NCBI GenBank assembly: GCA_038209195.1 | Contig: JBBQXY010000092.1 | Location: forward strand, 1-22,906 | Length of the DNA stretch: 22,906 nt | Origin: JBBQXY01 sp038209195 | GTDB taxonomy: Bacteria > Chloroflexota > Ktedonobacteria > Ktedonobacterales > Ktedonobacteraceae | Direction of reading: 5' to 3' | In this document: positions 6,871-15,295 of the stretch, piece after piece | How positions within the stretch are numbered: position 1 is the first letter of the stretch | How the letters are laid out: each line of letters starts with the position of its first letter | Translations under genes and position numbers: made by a program | The notes under the pieces: generated by a model | Told to the model about the DNA's origin: nothing | The model's input: the letters and a program-made list of their open reading frames with translations, nothing else | The model's database searches: none

Positions 6871-7061
6871 TACGGATACTCCTTTGCGCTCTCGCTCCAG
6901 GCACATTTTCAGATGTGACGCTGTAGCATTTTAAAAATAGAAGAGCTTCGCTTGGTGTCCTCGATGCACTGGTAGTGCCAAGTGGGAGTCATCGGGACCT
7001 CTTCACGTCTTGTTTACTACTATTCTCTCAACTGAGAAAGTAATATACAGACGCTTGCTAG

Positions 7062-7090
7062 AGCATACCATAGAAATCGCTAAAAAACAA
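7062..7090 (-). promoter_or_regulatory. probable promoter of the ABC ATPase gene
   Basis: On the minus strand TTGTTT (7090-7085), a 17-bp spacer and TATGCT (7067-7062) give a reasonable sigma-70 promoter about 190 nt upstream of the ATPase start. The remainder of the 400-nt divergent region 6871-7279 shows no gene I can support. A possible plus-strand TTGACG with TAAGAT near 7180-7210 could serve the next gene. Confidence 0.4.
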
Positions 7091-7279
7091 CGCATTGGGC
7101 TGTAAATTTTCGGTATTTTGACAGCGCGTAGGTTTTTTGATAATGCCCTGCACTTCTGCAAGGTTGCGAGAAGCAACTTCAATTGACGCGAAGCCTTGCA
7201 GCATCGTAAGATCAACGGTATAGTTTGTATCACATGGCTTTTACTTGATCTTTATTTGTAGGAGAGGAGCTGTCATACT

Positions 7280-8095
7280 ATGGCGTTGACAAATTTTGCA
7301 GGAGCGGTCGCGGTCATCACGGGTGGAGCAAGCGGCATTGGTTTTGCTACAGCCAAAGCATTGCGTTCCAAAGGCGCGCATGTCGTCCTGGCGGATATCA
7401 ATAGCCAGGGATTGCAGCAGGCAGAGGAGCGATTACGCCAACACAGCCCGGAGGCAACGGGTTCTATTTTACATGTTGCAACCGATGTCACCAGCGAAGA
7501 GCAAGTCCAGGCTCTGATGCAGCAGGCTGTCGCTACTTTGGGGCGTATCGACCTGGTTGTCACCTCCGCGGGTGTCGGTCATGGTGGCCCCATCGACCTG
7601 TTTACCGCGGCGCAGATGCAACAAATGATGAACATCAACTTCATGGGGACATACCACTGCGTACGAGCGGCTCTGCCCAGCATGCGCCAGGAGCACAGTG
7701 GACATTTCGTCTTCCTCAGTTCCGTGGCGGGCAAGCTCGGTGCCGCCTATCTTACCGGTTATTGCGCCTCTAAATGGGCGATCCGTGGTTTTTCATCGGC
7801 CTTACGCGTCGAACTGCATGGTACCAGGATAGGGGTGACAACTGTCTATCCGGCATGGGTAGAAACACCAATGATTCATCAAGACGAGGCGGGGATGCAG
7901 CATCTCAATGTAATAGCAATGCTCACGGCAGATCAGGTAGCCGCCGAGATACTGCAAGCAGTAGTGGATGATAGACGGGACTTGACGCTTGCTCCTAATC
8001 CAGATATCGCCATAATCATCGAGATTATGAAAACAGACCCCGATAAGGCCGAGCGACTGGCAGGAGAAGCCCTGCTCCAACAGAGAGGTCGGTAG
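7280..8095 (+). CDS. short-chain dehydrogenase/reductase
   Basis: Classical SDR oxidoreductase of 271 residues with a Rossmann fold. The cofactor motif is TGGASGIG (14-21). LADIN after the second strand (acidic D) suggests preference for NAD(H). The structural motif is SAGVGHGG in place of NNAG. The catalytic residues are S148, Y161 and K165 (GYCASKWA). The long C-terminal part after the active site (about 90 residues) carries the variable substrate-binding region. The ATG at 7280 has GGAGAGGAG 10 nt upstream. The DUF2236 oxygenase gene starts 16 nt after the stop, so the two are probably co-transcribed and may act on the same substrate, for example one oxidising a hydrophobic alcohol. The substrate cannot be inferred from the sequence. 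Confidence 0.9.
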   Translation: MALTNFAGAVAVITGGASGIGFATAKALRSKGAHVVLADINSQGLQQAEERLRQHSPEATGSILHVATDVTSEEQVQALMQQAVATLGRIDLVVTSAGVGHGGPIDLFTAAQMQQMMNINFMGTYHCVRAALPSMRQEHSGHFVFLSSVAGKLGAAYLTGYCASKWAIRGFSSALRVELHGTRIGVTTVYPAWVETPMIHQDEAGMQHLNVIAMLTADQVAAEILQAVVDDRRDLTLAPNPDIAIIIEIMKTDPDKAERLAGEALLQQRGR

Positions 8096-8111
8096 TTCGT
8101 CACCAACTGTC

Positions 8112-9011
8112 GTGCCGGACAATCAACCAGCTATAGCTAGAACAGGCAAAGATTGCATGAAGGATTATGGCTTATACGGCCCTGGAAGTGCCACCTGGAA
8201 AATCGCCAGTGAAACGGTGATTGCACTCGGTGGTACTCGCGCTGTATTAATGCAAATTGCTCATCCCCTGGTAGCAACTGGAGTATGTGAGCACAGCAGC
8301 TATCTGACTGATCCATTAAGTCGGACGGAAAGAACCTTTGTGTTGGGGCAAAAGATTACTTTTGGCTCACACGCTGTGGCACATGAAGCCGCCCGCACGA
8401 TCAATCGCTTGCATACGCACGTCCACGGCACACTGCCAGAGCAAGCGGGAAGCTTTGTCGGTGGCACACAGTATAAAGCACGCGACCCCGAACTCTTGCT
8501 CTGGGTGCATGCCACCTTAATCGATACCATTCTATCGACCTACCAGCTTTTCATCGGACCATTGAGCGCGGAAGAGCAAGACCAATATTATCAAGAATCG
8601 AAGACACTGGTGCGTTTATTGGGTCTCGCGCCTCAAGCTATGCCCGCGACAGTTGCAGACTTGCAACAGTATGTCAACGCTATGGTGGCGAGTGATAAGT
8701 TAGCGGCAACGCCACAGTCAAAGCTACTTGCCCAGCAGATACTCTTTCCACCTGTACCCGCGCTCTTGCGTCCATTCCTGCACCTGAACGCACAAATTAC
8801 GAGTGCGCTACTCCCCCCACCTATACGTGACATGTTTGACCTGAAATGGGGTACAACACAACAACGCGTCTTTGACTTCTCTGCTCGTGGGCTGCGCCTG
8901 CTAGTTCCACGTCTGCCAAAGAACATACGTATGTTGCCAATAACGCGGCGTCTAATGGGGGTGGAAGCCCATGGGCGGCAACGACATCCTCCATACCCTC
9001 TGTCATTCTGA
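8112..9011 (+). CDS. DUF2236 / MpaB-type oxygenase-like protein
   Basis: A 299-residue protein of the DUF2236 family, which includes the fungal MpaB oxygenase and the rubber oxygenase Lcp (heme-binding in characterised members). Recognisable blocks are GLYGPGSATWKIASE near the N-terminus, GTRAVLMQIAHPLVATGV, and FVGGTQYKARDPELLLWVHATLIDT, a conserved family core with several histidines that could bind heme. The start is uncertain. GTG at 8112 and ATG at 8157 (just before KDYGLYGPGS) both lack a strong ribosome binding site; the later one fits the family start equally well. The last residues (PPYPLSF) and the stop codon are encoded by the first copy of a 22-bp tandem repeat, so the C-terminus may have been altered by repeat invasion. 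It is probably co-transcribed with the SDR upstream. Confidence 0.82.
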   Translation: MPDNQPAIARTGKDCMKDYGLYGPGSATWKIASETVIALGGTRAVLMQIAHPLVATGVCEHSSYLTDPLSRTERTFVLGQKITFGSHAVAHEAARTINRLHTHVHGTLPEQAGSFVGGTQYKARDPELLLWVHATLIDTILSTYQLFIGPLSAEEQDQYYQESKTLVRLLGLAPQAMPATVADLQQYVNAMVASDKLAATPQSKLLAQQILFPPVPALLRPFLHLNAQITSALLPPPIRDMFDLKWGTTQQRVFDFSARGLRLLVPRLPKNIRMLPITRRLMGVEAHGRQRHPPYPLSF

Positions 9012-9060
9012 CCCGCACCCTCTATCATTCTGACCCGCACCCTCTGTCATTCTGAGCCGC
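8995..9060. repeat. three 22-bp tandem repeats
   Basis: Units at 8995-9016, 9017-9038 and 9039-9060 (accctctgtcattctgaccc type) differ at only one or two positions. The first unit contains the stop codon of the DUF2236 gene. The third leads into the dispersed hairpin repeat that follows. Confidence 0.85.
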
Positions 9061-9101
9061 AGAAGCCGAAGCCCTCGAGCGAAGCGAAGGGAAGAATCTC
9101 T
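9044..9101. repeat. dispersed CATTCTGAGC...GAAGAATC hairpin repeat
   Basis: The sequence from TGTCATTCTGAGCC through gcgaagcgaaggGAAGAATC has imperfectly complementary ends (ATTCT / AGAAT). It matches a style of dispersed intergenic repeat I know from many bacterial genomes, with a TCATTCTGAGCGAAGCGAAGAATC core. Here it lies directly downstream of the DUF2236 gene. Confidence 0.55.
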
Positions 9102-9170
9102 TTCTCCGACCACCTGTATACTTATCTCAGTGGTCGTTATGGTGTCCATTTTACTGAAGAGCCCGAAAAA

Positions 9171-9329
9171 TTAATGGGAGGCGACGCCAGAGACAAAGAA
9201 AGCCAAGATAATCATCCAGCTAATCACAAAGGCGATCAGTACGCGTACGGCAACCCCTGAAAGTAACCAGGAAAAGCGGCGTGAAGTTTTCGCGGCAGAT
9301 ACTTGAGCGTTGATTCCATTAGAAGCCAT
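9171..9329 (-). CDS. 52-residue single-span membrane protein
   Basis: A small minus-strand gene beginning MASNGINAQVSAAKTSRRF. A hydrophobic helix (VAVRVLIAFVISWMIILAFFV, about residues 26-46) follows, and the protein ends VASH. The ATG at 9329 has a GGAG exactly 9 nt upstream, in good position. The polar, positively charged N-terminus (K-x-x-R-R) before the helix predicts an N-in topology. It lies 139 nt downstream of the DUF971 gene on the same strand and may be transcribed with it. I do not recognise a family, and function is unknown. Support comes from the ribosome binding site and the clean membrane helix; chance is not excluded for so short a frame. Confidence 0.55.
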   Translation of the reverse strand: MASNGINAQVSAAKTSRRFSWLLSGVAVRVLIAFVISWMIILAFFVSGVASH

Positions 9330-9468
9330 AATAAAGCACTCCAATTTTCTTTTTCTGCTTCCTGTGTGGAAATGATGCAGGAAACAGTCTTATTGAGCAT
9401 CATCCATGTAATACAACGGCTTTTGCTAAAGAAAATTAACATGGGGTACTTCTTAGCTTATTTTTGGA

Positions 9469-9822
9469 CTATTTGGCCTTATTTGCCTTAGTAGAGCGAC
9501 ATTGCTCGCATTCGCAGCTGGCACGCAACTTTTCGTAGGTGAAGATACCTGTCTTATGACCATCCTCCCAGATTGGCATGAGACCATATCGCCCAATAGG
9601 CTCGATATTGACCAGGGTAGTCTCTTCAACGCTCAGGCTTTGTTTGTTCTGTAGCATGCCTGGTTGACCACCTTCACCAGCGCACCATGCGCAAGGGCAA
9701 GCCCAGCGTAAGGCCTCCCAACCATGGATACTTTCGTGCCCATCACTCCAACTCAAAATCAGTTGTCGGTTGTCTTCTTCTAATAAAAATGATGTCGGTG
9801 CAGGATGATTATATTGGCTCAT
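9469..9822 (-). CDS. DUF971 (GBBH-like N-terminal domain) protein
   Basis: A 117-residue protein matching the DUF971 family. This is the small domain also found at the N-terminus of gamma-butyrobetaine hydroxylase and next to some Fe-S cluster assembly proteins. The family core is visible as LILSWSDGHES-x-GWEALRWACPCAWCAGEG, then VNIEPIGRYGLMPIWEDGHKTGIFTYEKLRASCECEQC. The Cys pairs CPCAWC and CECEQC could bind a metal or cluster; the second group is less usual. The ATG at 9822 has AAGGA 9 nt upstream and is preferred to an upstream ATG at 9870. The family role in iron-sulfur metabolism is only suggested by occurrence in other genomes; nothing next to it here adds to that. Confidence 0.85.
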   Translation of the reverse strand: MSQYNHPAPTSFLLEEDNRQLILSWSDGHESIHGWEALRWACPCAWCAGEGGQPGMLQNKQSLSVEETTLVNIEPIGRYGLMPIWEDGHKTGIFTYEKLRASCECEQCRSTKANKAK

Positions 9823-10004
9823 TCTTTCATTTCCTTCAGTTCGTAACGGTATGTGAAGCATTGCGTGCATGGCAAAAACAGAATTTTTAGGTTTAGACTG
9901 CTATTGCGTCATCTGTACTATTATAGTATATTTCCTTCGGGTATTACCGTCTATCTTTTTGTTACCGCTCTGTTTTTTTCACGTTTTATGGAATAGACAC
10001 AAGT

Positions 10005-10013
10005 TGATATAAT
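10005..10013 (+). promoter_or_regulatory. extended -10 promoter of the pentapeptide gene
   Basis: TTGATATAAT (TG at 10005-10006, TATAAT at 10008-10013) forms an extended -10 element about 87 nt before the ATG at 10100. The -35 region is weak, as is usual for extended -10 promoters. The rest of the divergent region 9823-10099 shows no other gene. Confidence 0.45.
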
Positions 10014-10099
10014 TGGGAAGAATCGTTCCTGTAGTGATATGGTAATGGTATTATAGTCAGTAACAAAACAATAAGTTAGAACATTTGGAGTGGCATGCT

Positions 10100-11215
10100 A
10101 TGGTTGAGACGGTAATTGTGATAGGAGTAACCTGTTTCGTTGCAGCAATGATTGGTGCTTTGCTTGCGATAAAGCTACAACAAAACTACATTCGGAAGCT
10201 GCAAGAGCAGAATCGGGCCTGGGAGCGTGCTCAGGAGAGCCATTATCGTAGTTGGGAACATCAGCAAGAAAAATACCGTGCTGAAATGGAAACGAAGCTC
10301 GTGACCAGGATACAAGAAGTACAAAGGGCATGGCAAGCATGGGAAGCTAAAGATGCTGAGCGCATTGCAACACTGATAAAAGAACGCGAGGAATCAGAGG
10401 CACAACTACATGCTAAGCGCGAAATTGCGCGTCTTCCGCGTATCGAAGACACTCCCTTAATACAGAATGCAGCACACCCACACCAGCATTATCTTCCCAA
10501 TTGGCAACCACCTTTGTTACAAGGAGTAGACCTCTCCCAAAAAGACCTCTCGCACCGTTACTTGGGATACGCAGATTTGCGTGGTGCTCAACTCGTGAAC
10601 GCCAATTTATTTATGGCAGACCTTTCGGGTGCCTTGCTGACGGGAGCGAATCTTACGGGAGCAGACCTATCAGGAGCAAATCTTGCAGGAGTAGATTTAC
10701 GTGATGCTACGTTGGCAAATGCTAATCTGCATGTAGCGGACCTCCACGAAGCAATTTTAGTTGATGCAAACCTCCTTACAGCCCGCAATCTCACCACGCA
10801 ACAGATTTATACTGCGCTTTACAGTGATACAACACTACTTGATCCTGCCATTAATATCACCAAGCCACGTATGGCAGAGGTACACAGGAAGCAAACAGTT
10901 GAGAATATCGTTGTGCAAGCTGAACAAGCAGAAGAGAATAACGCTATTGCACTTGACCAGCCCAACGACCAGCCAGAAATGAGTGTACCGACACTACTGA
11001 CACCAGCACCACAAATGCCATCTTTCCTTGAAGCACTCGATCCACAGCGCTCAACTTCACTACCTGATGACGGGTTCCTTAGAGCTGAGGACGCTCACTT
11101 TTTACTGCCACTAGCATTAAGTGATAGCCTATTGGACCTAAAGGTAACAGATCTTCTAGTAGATAAACCAGAAAATAACAATATTGCAGAACCTGGTACG
11201 ACCATTCCCAGGTGA
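10100..11215 (+). CDS. membrane-anchored coiled-coil pentapeptide-repeat protein
   Basis: A 371-residue protein in four parts. An N-terminal membrane helix (VIVIGVTCFVAAMIGALLAI, about 5-26) is followed by a highly charged Q/E/R/K-rich coiled coil to about residue 125. A pentapeptide-repeat block (about 140-230) contains ADLRGAQLVNANLFMADLSG, GANLTGADLSGANLAGVDL and ADLHEAILVDANL, predicted to fold as a right-handed quadrilateral beta-helix. An acidic, probably disordered C-terminal tail ends the protein. The ATG at 10100 is chosen because GGAG lies 9 nt upstream; the in-frame TTG at 10085 overlaps that site. The last 137 nt overlap the 3' end of the methyltransferase gene on the opposite strand. 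Function unknown; a scaffold or adaptor at the membrane is inference. Confidence 0.82.
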   Translation: MVETVIVIGVTCFVAAMIGALLAIKLQQNYIRKLQEQNRAWERAQESHYRSWEHQQEKYRAEMETKLVTRIQEVQRAWQAWEAKDAERIATLIKEREESEAQLHAKREIARLPRIEDTPLIQNAAHPHQHYLPNWQPPLLQGVDLSQKDLSHRYLGYADLRGAQLVNANLFMADLSGALLTGANLTGADLSGANLAGVDLRDATLANANLHVADLHEAILVDANLLTARNLTTQQIYTALYSDTTLLDPAINITKPRMAEVHRKQTVENIVVQAEQAEENNAIALDQPNDQPEMSVPTLLTPAPQMPSFLEALDPQRSTSLPDDGFLRAEDAHFLLPLALSDSLLDLKVTDLLVDKPENNNIAEPGTTIPR

Positions 11216-11792
11216 GGATGTAGCGACACAGCAGAAGCAGAGGGAGATTTACTAACTCAGCTACTCCCAAGCCAGTGTAGGTGACGCGCCGCAAGTGGAA
11301 TGTTGGCCCTAATAAATGCTGCAATTGACGTACGGAGTAGTGGCGATGAATCCCAGTCTGTACGATTTCTTGTGGAAAGATGCCATGATGAGTCTTGCGT
11401 ACGAGTTTCGCGTACAGATTTAACGAGTCTAGCCAACCTAACAGGCCACGATGTGGAACGCTCAAGACCAATGTTCCTCCCGGCTTGAGGACGCGTTCGA
11501 TTTCGCGTATGACCGCGACCTGATCGACAACATGCTCCAGGACATCCAAGAGCAGAACTGCATCAAAACTGGCGTCGTCAAGTGGCAGCGACTCGGCAGA
11601 GGACTGGAGATATATTCCGTCCGGATGTCTGCGCTTGGCCCAGGCAATATAACGGGCAGAGTTATCTACGCCAACCGTCGTATAGCCTTTGCGGGCCAGC
11701 TTGAGCGTGGAGAAGCCAAAGGCGCAACCGAGATCGAGCACCTTGCCCTCGCGCTTTGGTAAAGCTGCAATAGCTCTATCCCAACGTGCCAT
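11079..11792 (-). CDS. class I SAM-dependent methyltransferase (cluster)
   Basis: A 237-residue methyltransferase with the standard Rossmann signatures: motif I VLDLGCAFGFST (about 18-29), the acidic end of strand 2 in VGVDNS, AESLPLDDASFDAVLLLDVLEHV (motif II region) and RVLKPGGTLVLSVPH. The C-terminal part is rich in hydrophobic stretches (VNLPLLLLCRYIL, YCYFLVYLLEDLLPLGPIGY), consistent with a lipid-like acceptor or membrane contact. The ATG at 11792 lies inside the end of the GT-acyltransferase gene (17-nt overlap) with GGAGAGG just upstream, so the two are translationally coupled and likely serve one pathway. Its final 137 nt overlap the convergent pentapeptide-repeat gene. The methyl acceptor is unknown; a step on the same glycolipid or isoprenoid is inference from context. 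Confidence 0.87.
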   Translation of the reverse strand: MARWDRAIAALPKREGKVLDLGCAFGFSTLKLARKGYTTVGVDNSARYIAWAKRRHPDGIYLQSSAESLPLDDASFDAVLLLDVLEHVVDQVAVIREIERVLKPGGTLVLSVPHRGLLGWLDSLNLYAKLVRKTHHGIFPQEIVQTGIHRHYSVRQLQHLLGPTFHLRRVTYTGLGVAELVNLPLLLLCRYILTWEWSYQVLQYCYFLVYLLEDLLPLGPIGYHLMLVAVKSERPQL

Positions 11793-13710
11793 GTGTCACC
11801 TCTCCAAATTGACCACGCAATGCGATGGGCAGCAGAGCAGCAATATGCTGCATAACCGTGGTGCGTAAGGCCGAGTCCGTGTCTACATCATTCATTGCTA
11901 TCGAGTTGGCAGTCAATGACAACGGTGCGCCGAATTGTGCATGCAGTTGCCCATCGACTTCCCACACTGCTGCTGGCACGAGCGGTAAACCACGCCGCGA
12001 GAGTGCCAGCAGCGAGCGACCGCTGCCCGGCAGAGCCTCTTTTAAACCGAAGGTGTTGCCTTCATCACCTTCGGGCATTACTCCAATACAGACCGGCGTT
12101 GTGCTGTGTTTTAAGAGACGAAGGATGCGCAAGAGCGCGAAACGTTGCCCCTCGACATGTTCACGAGCAATAGTCGGTGGCGTTACCAGTACTAAGCCCC
12201 AGACATTGGCAACACGTTGAATGATCCAGCGCGTCCCAGGCAACGTGAAACGCCCAAGACGTGCGCGATCGGTGGTAATGTAGTGAAAGGCGATGGGTTG
12301 GTCACGGTGCCGTGCCACAGCATCGATCAGTACGGCACCGCTCCACCCGATCCATAAATCGAGACGTTGGTAGTGATTGGAGACGAGGACAAAAGAGCCT
12401 GCGCGCGGAATATGCTCCGTCCCAGTGATTTGCGGCGGCAATGGCAGTTGGCTTAAGCCAAAGGCACTATCAGCGGCGATGGAACGAGGTGAATTGGTCA
12501 ACATGGCGCGTCCCATTTCCATAAACCAACTAGTGGGAAGGCGATAACGAGTACGAGCAACACGATAGCGACGCCCTTTCCAGGGCAGTGTTTTGCCTCG
12601 CAACATAGAGTTGAGGGCAATACCCAGGAAACCAAGGGCAGCGAAGGGTGCCAGCAAGGCATAGGCCGCACGCACGCCAAAGCGTCGATACCAGCCCAGC
12701 ATACCTGCTACCTGCGCACCATAGGCAAGTAGGGCGATACAGGCAATGCGCCAGGAACATTTGCGCCTCGCCTCGCCCAATAGAAGGAGCACAGAAGCTG
12801 CCAGCGTCGTACTCAAAGCAGTTTGGATACCTGTCACAGGTGAGTGCCGTAAAAACAGATAGGAATTTTTGCCAAAGCCATGGACAATAGCACGTAGCCC
12901 CGTGTACATACGTACCGCTACCAGTTGCTCCCCACGACATGCCAGCGGCGTCACGCCACTTTTCTTCAGGCTAGTTGCCAGCATAACATCGTCAATGATA
13001 CTGTGGGCGGTCGCGGCATGTCCACCAGCGTGCATGTAGGCCGCACGACTGATGAGAAAATATTGTCCATTGGCAAGGGCTGAACCACTTGGACCATTCA
13101 CACGCCGCGCATTCACCCCTACAAAATATTGTTGATAGGCAAATGGCAGTAACAAGCGCTCCCAGAATGAGTAGCATTGTTGCCGCGTAAATAACGAGAG
13201 GGCAGAAGCATCTTGTGCCAGAGCAAAAGCGACGGAGGAACGCACAGCTAATGGTGAGAGTTCTGTATCTGCATCGACAAACAATAACCAGGGATGTGTG
13301 CTAGCTCTCGCCCCTAGCCAGCAAGCGGCATTTTTGCCAGTCCAACCAGATGGTGGACCCTCACTTTCCAGCAAACGCACGCCACGTTCGGCGTAGTCCC
13401 GAACGATATCGCCGGTTGCATCGGTCGAGGCATCATTCACGACCAGCACTTCATAGAGTGGGTAGTCTTGCGCTACCAGTGAGTCCAGCAATCGGCGCAT
13501 GTTCTGCGCTTCGTTGCGCGCTGGCACAATAATAGCGACGCCCGGCCAGGTGCTACCAGAAGGTGGTAATAGTTTGTTGGTGGGCAATACCTCTGGTAAA
13601 CGCTGATAATTGCGCCCGGCACGCCAAGCAGTGAGGATTTGCCCAAAAGCTACCAGAAGAGGCCATAAGAGAGCCTTCCCCGTAGCTGGTGATTTTTTTC
13701 GCTGCTTCAT
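11776..13710 (-). CDS. fused GT2 glycosyltransferase and PlsC-type acyltransferase
   Basis: A 644-residue membrane protein with two catalytic modules. Residues about 55-400 are a family-2 glycosyltransferase: VAIIVPARNEAQNM, VLVVNDASTDATGD, GPPSGWTGKNAACWLGA, the metal-binding D146-A-D148 in LLFVDADTE, and IIDDVMLA. Hydrophobic spans follow (about 300-380). Residues about 430-640 are a lysophosphatidic-acid-type acyltransferase with SNHYQRLD (H446-x4-D451) and a PEGDEG substrate motif. The GW-x-GK block recalls the CrtQ/CruC carotenoid glycosyltransferases, whose products are acylated by CrtO or CruD; here both activities would be in one chain. ATG at 13710 overlaps the molybdoenzyme stop by 4 nt (ATGA) with AGGTGA upstream. 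The acceptor (carotenoid, hopanoid or glycerolipid) is not determined by the sequence. Confidence 0.85.
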   Translation of the reverse strand: MKQRKKSPATGKALLWPLLVAFGQILTAWRAGRNYQRLPEVLPTNKLLPPSGSTWPGVAIIVPARNEAQNMRRLLDSLVAQDYPLYEVLVVNDASTDATGDIVRDYAERGVRLLESEGPPSGWTGKNAACWLGARASTHPWLLFVDADTELSPLAVRSSVAFALAQDASALSLFTRQQCYSFWERLLLPFAYQQYFVGVNARRVNGPSGSALANGQYFLISRAAYMHAGGHAATAHSIIDDVMLATSLKKSGVTPLACRGEQLVAVRMYTGLRAIVHGFGKNSYLFLRHSPVTGIQTALSTTLAASVLLLLGEARRKCSWRIACIALLAYGAQVAGMLGWYRRFGVRAAYALLAPFAALGFLGIALNSMLRGKTLPWKGRRYRVARTRYRLPTSWFMEMGRAMLTNSPRSIAADSAFGLSQLPLPPQITGTEHIPRAGSFVLVSNHYQRLDLWIGWSGAVLIDAVARHRDQPIAFHYITTDRARLGRFTLPGTRWIIQRVANVWGLVLVTPPTIAREHVEGQRFALLRILRLLKHSTTPVCIGVMPEGDEGNTFGLKEALPGSGRSLLALSRRGLPLVPAAVWEVDGQLHAQFGAPLSLTANSIAMNDVDTDSALRTTVMQHIAALLPIALRGQFGEVTHGTLG

Positions 13711-15221
13711 GCTCGCTTCACCTCAATGGTTTGCAATCCACTAGAGCCAGCGGGATAGACTGGCTGCTCTTGCGCGTCTTGTGGGATACCTAAAGCATCG
13801 ATCATACGTGCGGTTAGATGAAATTGCTGCGCCGTCACAGGCAAGACAATACGCCACTGCACCCAGGTATAGGCCGATAGCGGCGGAATATTCATCGCAG
13901 CATCAATCCAGGGGCCACTATCCACGCGCACCTGTACCATAGAAATGCCACGTAAACCGCCAAAAGCTACCCCTGCTACCAGTATAGTAGTGGTGTCTAC
14001 AACTTGAGCTACGTCAATACGCGCCATGGGATGTACTTTACCAGCTTTCCAGCCAGTATGTTCCCAGTATCCTCCCGTTGGTGAGTCGGTCAACTCCATT
14101 CCCTGCAACCATTTGATGTTTCTAAAACCGTACCAGCCCGGCAACAAAAGTCGCACTGGTGCGCCATGGGTCTGCGAGAGGGTTTCGCCATTCATGGCAT
14201 AAGCCAGTAAAGCTGCATCGGGAGAGAGTTCTGCTCGGCTAAATGGTTCGTCAAACTGGTCGGCGGCATGGAAAACAATGGTGCTGGCCTGTAGGTGTGG
14301 CTGGGCCAGTGCTAATACGTCGGACACGCGCACACCAGACCAGAGCGCGGTACTCATCAGATGCCCATCAATGGGATTATCAACACAGCGCATGGTGGCA
14401 TACAGCTCTACGCGAGGCAAGCGTAGTAATTGTGCGTATGAAATTGTCAAAGGGGTGCGCACCAAACCCGTTACGTTCAATGTCCAGTCCTCGGCTAGCA
14501 GCAATGGTTCCGTGGTATCTTTACCATTGACATAGAATCGCGCTACGGGTGTAACTTCCGCCTCCATACCATTGACTGGAAAACCGCTCTGACGCGGTGC
14601 CGGGGGTGTAAATGGGAAGAGACGGCGAATGGGAGTCCCCAAAGCAAAGAGTTGTATGGCAGCGGTACTCCACAGTTCGTAAGTGGAAAGCGCGGCAATG
14701 CCAACGGTTACTATTGGTGTACCTAACAGCATGCGTAATAGTTTGCGCCGACCGGCAACAGGCTGCGCTTTCTGACGACGCCAGGTTCGTGTCCACAGCA
14801 AAATGGGCACAAATAACGCGCCAGCAATAATCGAGGCGACTACACTTAGCGGTGTTTCAGCCATACTGCCCAGCCAGATACCTGCACCAAGAGATGTCAA
14901 GGTTATGGAGAGCCAACGTAAATACTGGCTGACGGTCGGTTTGAGAGAAAAAAGAGCGGGAGCTACCATGCCAAGCAGGCCTCCCAACGGCATCAGCAAA
15001 GCAATGGCTCCGATGATGGCGAGTGGTCGCGCAAGTGGGCCTGTAAGTTTCAATATAATGTCGGCTAATGCTACTGGTGTATAGGAGATAACAAGTTCAA
15101 TAACTGGCTCTATACATGATGGTTGCCCAAAGGCTGCGCTGAGCAAAAAAGAGGGGAAAAGTGCTAGTGGGACTGCCCACACACCAGCCTCATAACGCTT
15201 ATTTACATCTCGCCAATTCAT
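13707..15221 (-). CDS. membrane-anchored sulfite-oxidase-family molybdoenzyme
   Basis: Mo-pterin oxidoreductase of 504 residues. The N-terminal third has about five hydrophobic segments (for example LALFPSFLLSAAF, PLAIIGAIALLMPLGGLLGMV, TLTSLGAGIWLGS, SIIAGALFVPILLW). A sulfite-oxidase-type Mo domain follows, with LNVTGLVRTPLTISYAQLLRLPRVE, the molybdenum-ligating cysteine C279 in MRCVDNPIDG, GAPVRLLLPGWYGFRNIKWL, and a C-terminal Ig-like dimerisation-type domain (GISMVQVRVDSGPWIDA). Start: ATG 15221 has GAGG 9 nt upstream; an in-frame GTG at 15284 lacks a site. The gene overlaps the GT-acyltransferase by 4 nt. The characterised family oxidises sulfite or reduces oxidised methionine; the real substrate here may be different. 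Its membrane domain is unlike soluble YedY and suggests electron exchange within the membrane. Confidence 0.87.
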   Translation of the reverse strand: MNWRDVNKRYEAGVWAVPLALFPSFLLSAAFGQPSCIEPVIELVISYTPVALADIILKLTGPLARPLAIIGAIALLMPLGGLLGMVAPALFSLKPTVSQYLRWLSITLTSLGAGIWLGSMAETPLSVVASIIAGALFVPILLWTRTWRRQKAQPVAGRRKLLRMLLGTPIVTVGIAALSTYELWSTAAIQLFALGTPIRRLFPFTPPAPRQSGFPVNGMEAEVTPVARFYVNGKDTTEPLLLAEDWTLNVTGLVRTPLTISYAQLLRLPRVELYATMRCVDNPIDGHLMSTALWSGVRVSDVLALAQPHLQASTIVFHAADQFDEPFSRAELSPDAALLAYAMNGETLSQTHGAPVRLLLPGWYGFRNIKWLQGMELTDSPTGGYWEHTGWKAGKVHPMARIDVAQVVDTTTILVAGVAFGGLRGISMVQVRVDSGPWIDAAMNIPPLSAYTWVQWRIVLPVTAQQFHLTARMIDALGIPQDAQEQPVYPAGSSGLQTIEVKRA

Positions 15222-15295
15222 ACTACCTTGCCTCTGTACTGCTTGTTCTACTGCTCTTACTATAGTCAGTGCGTCAAGAGTCACAGAATAAAGGC

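Noticed and set aside
7003..7233. 76-residue minus-strand frame in the divergent region
   Set aside because: It overlaps the likely promoter of the ABC ATPase gene, lacks a ribosome binding site and has no recognisable domain.
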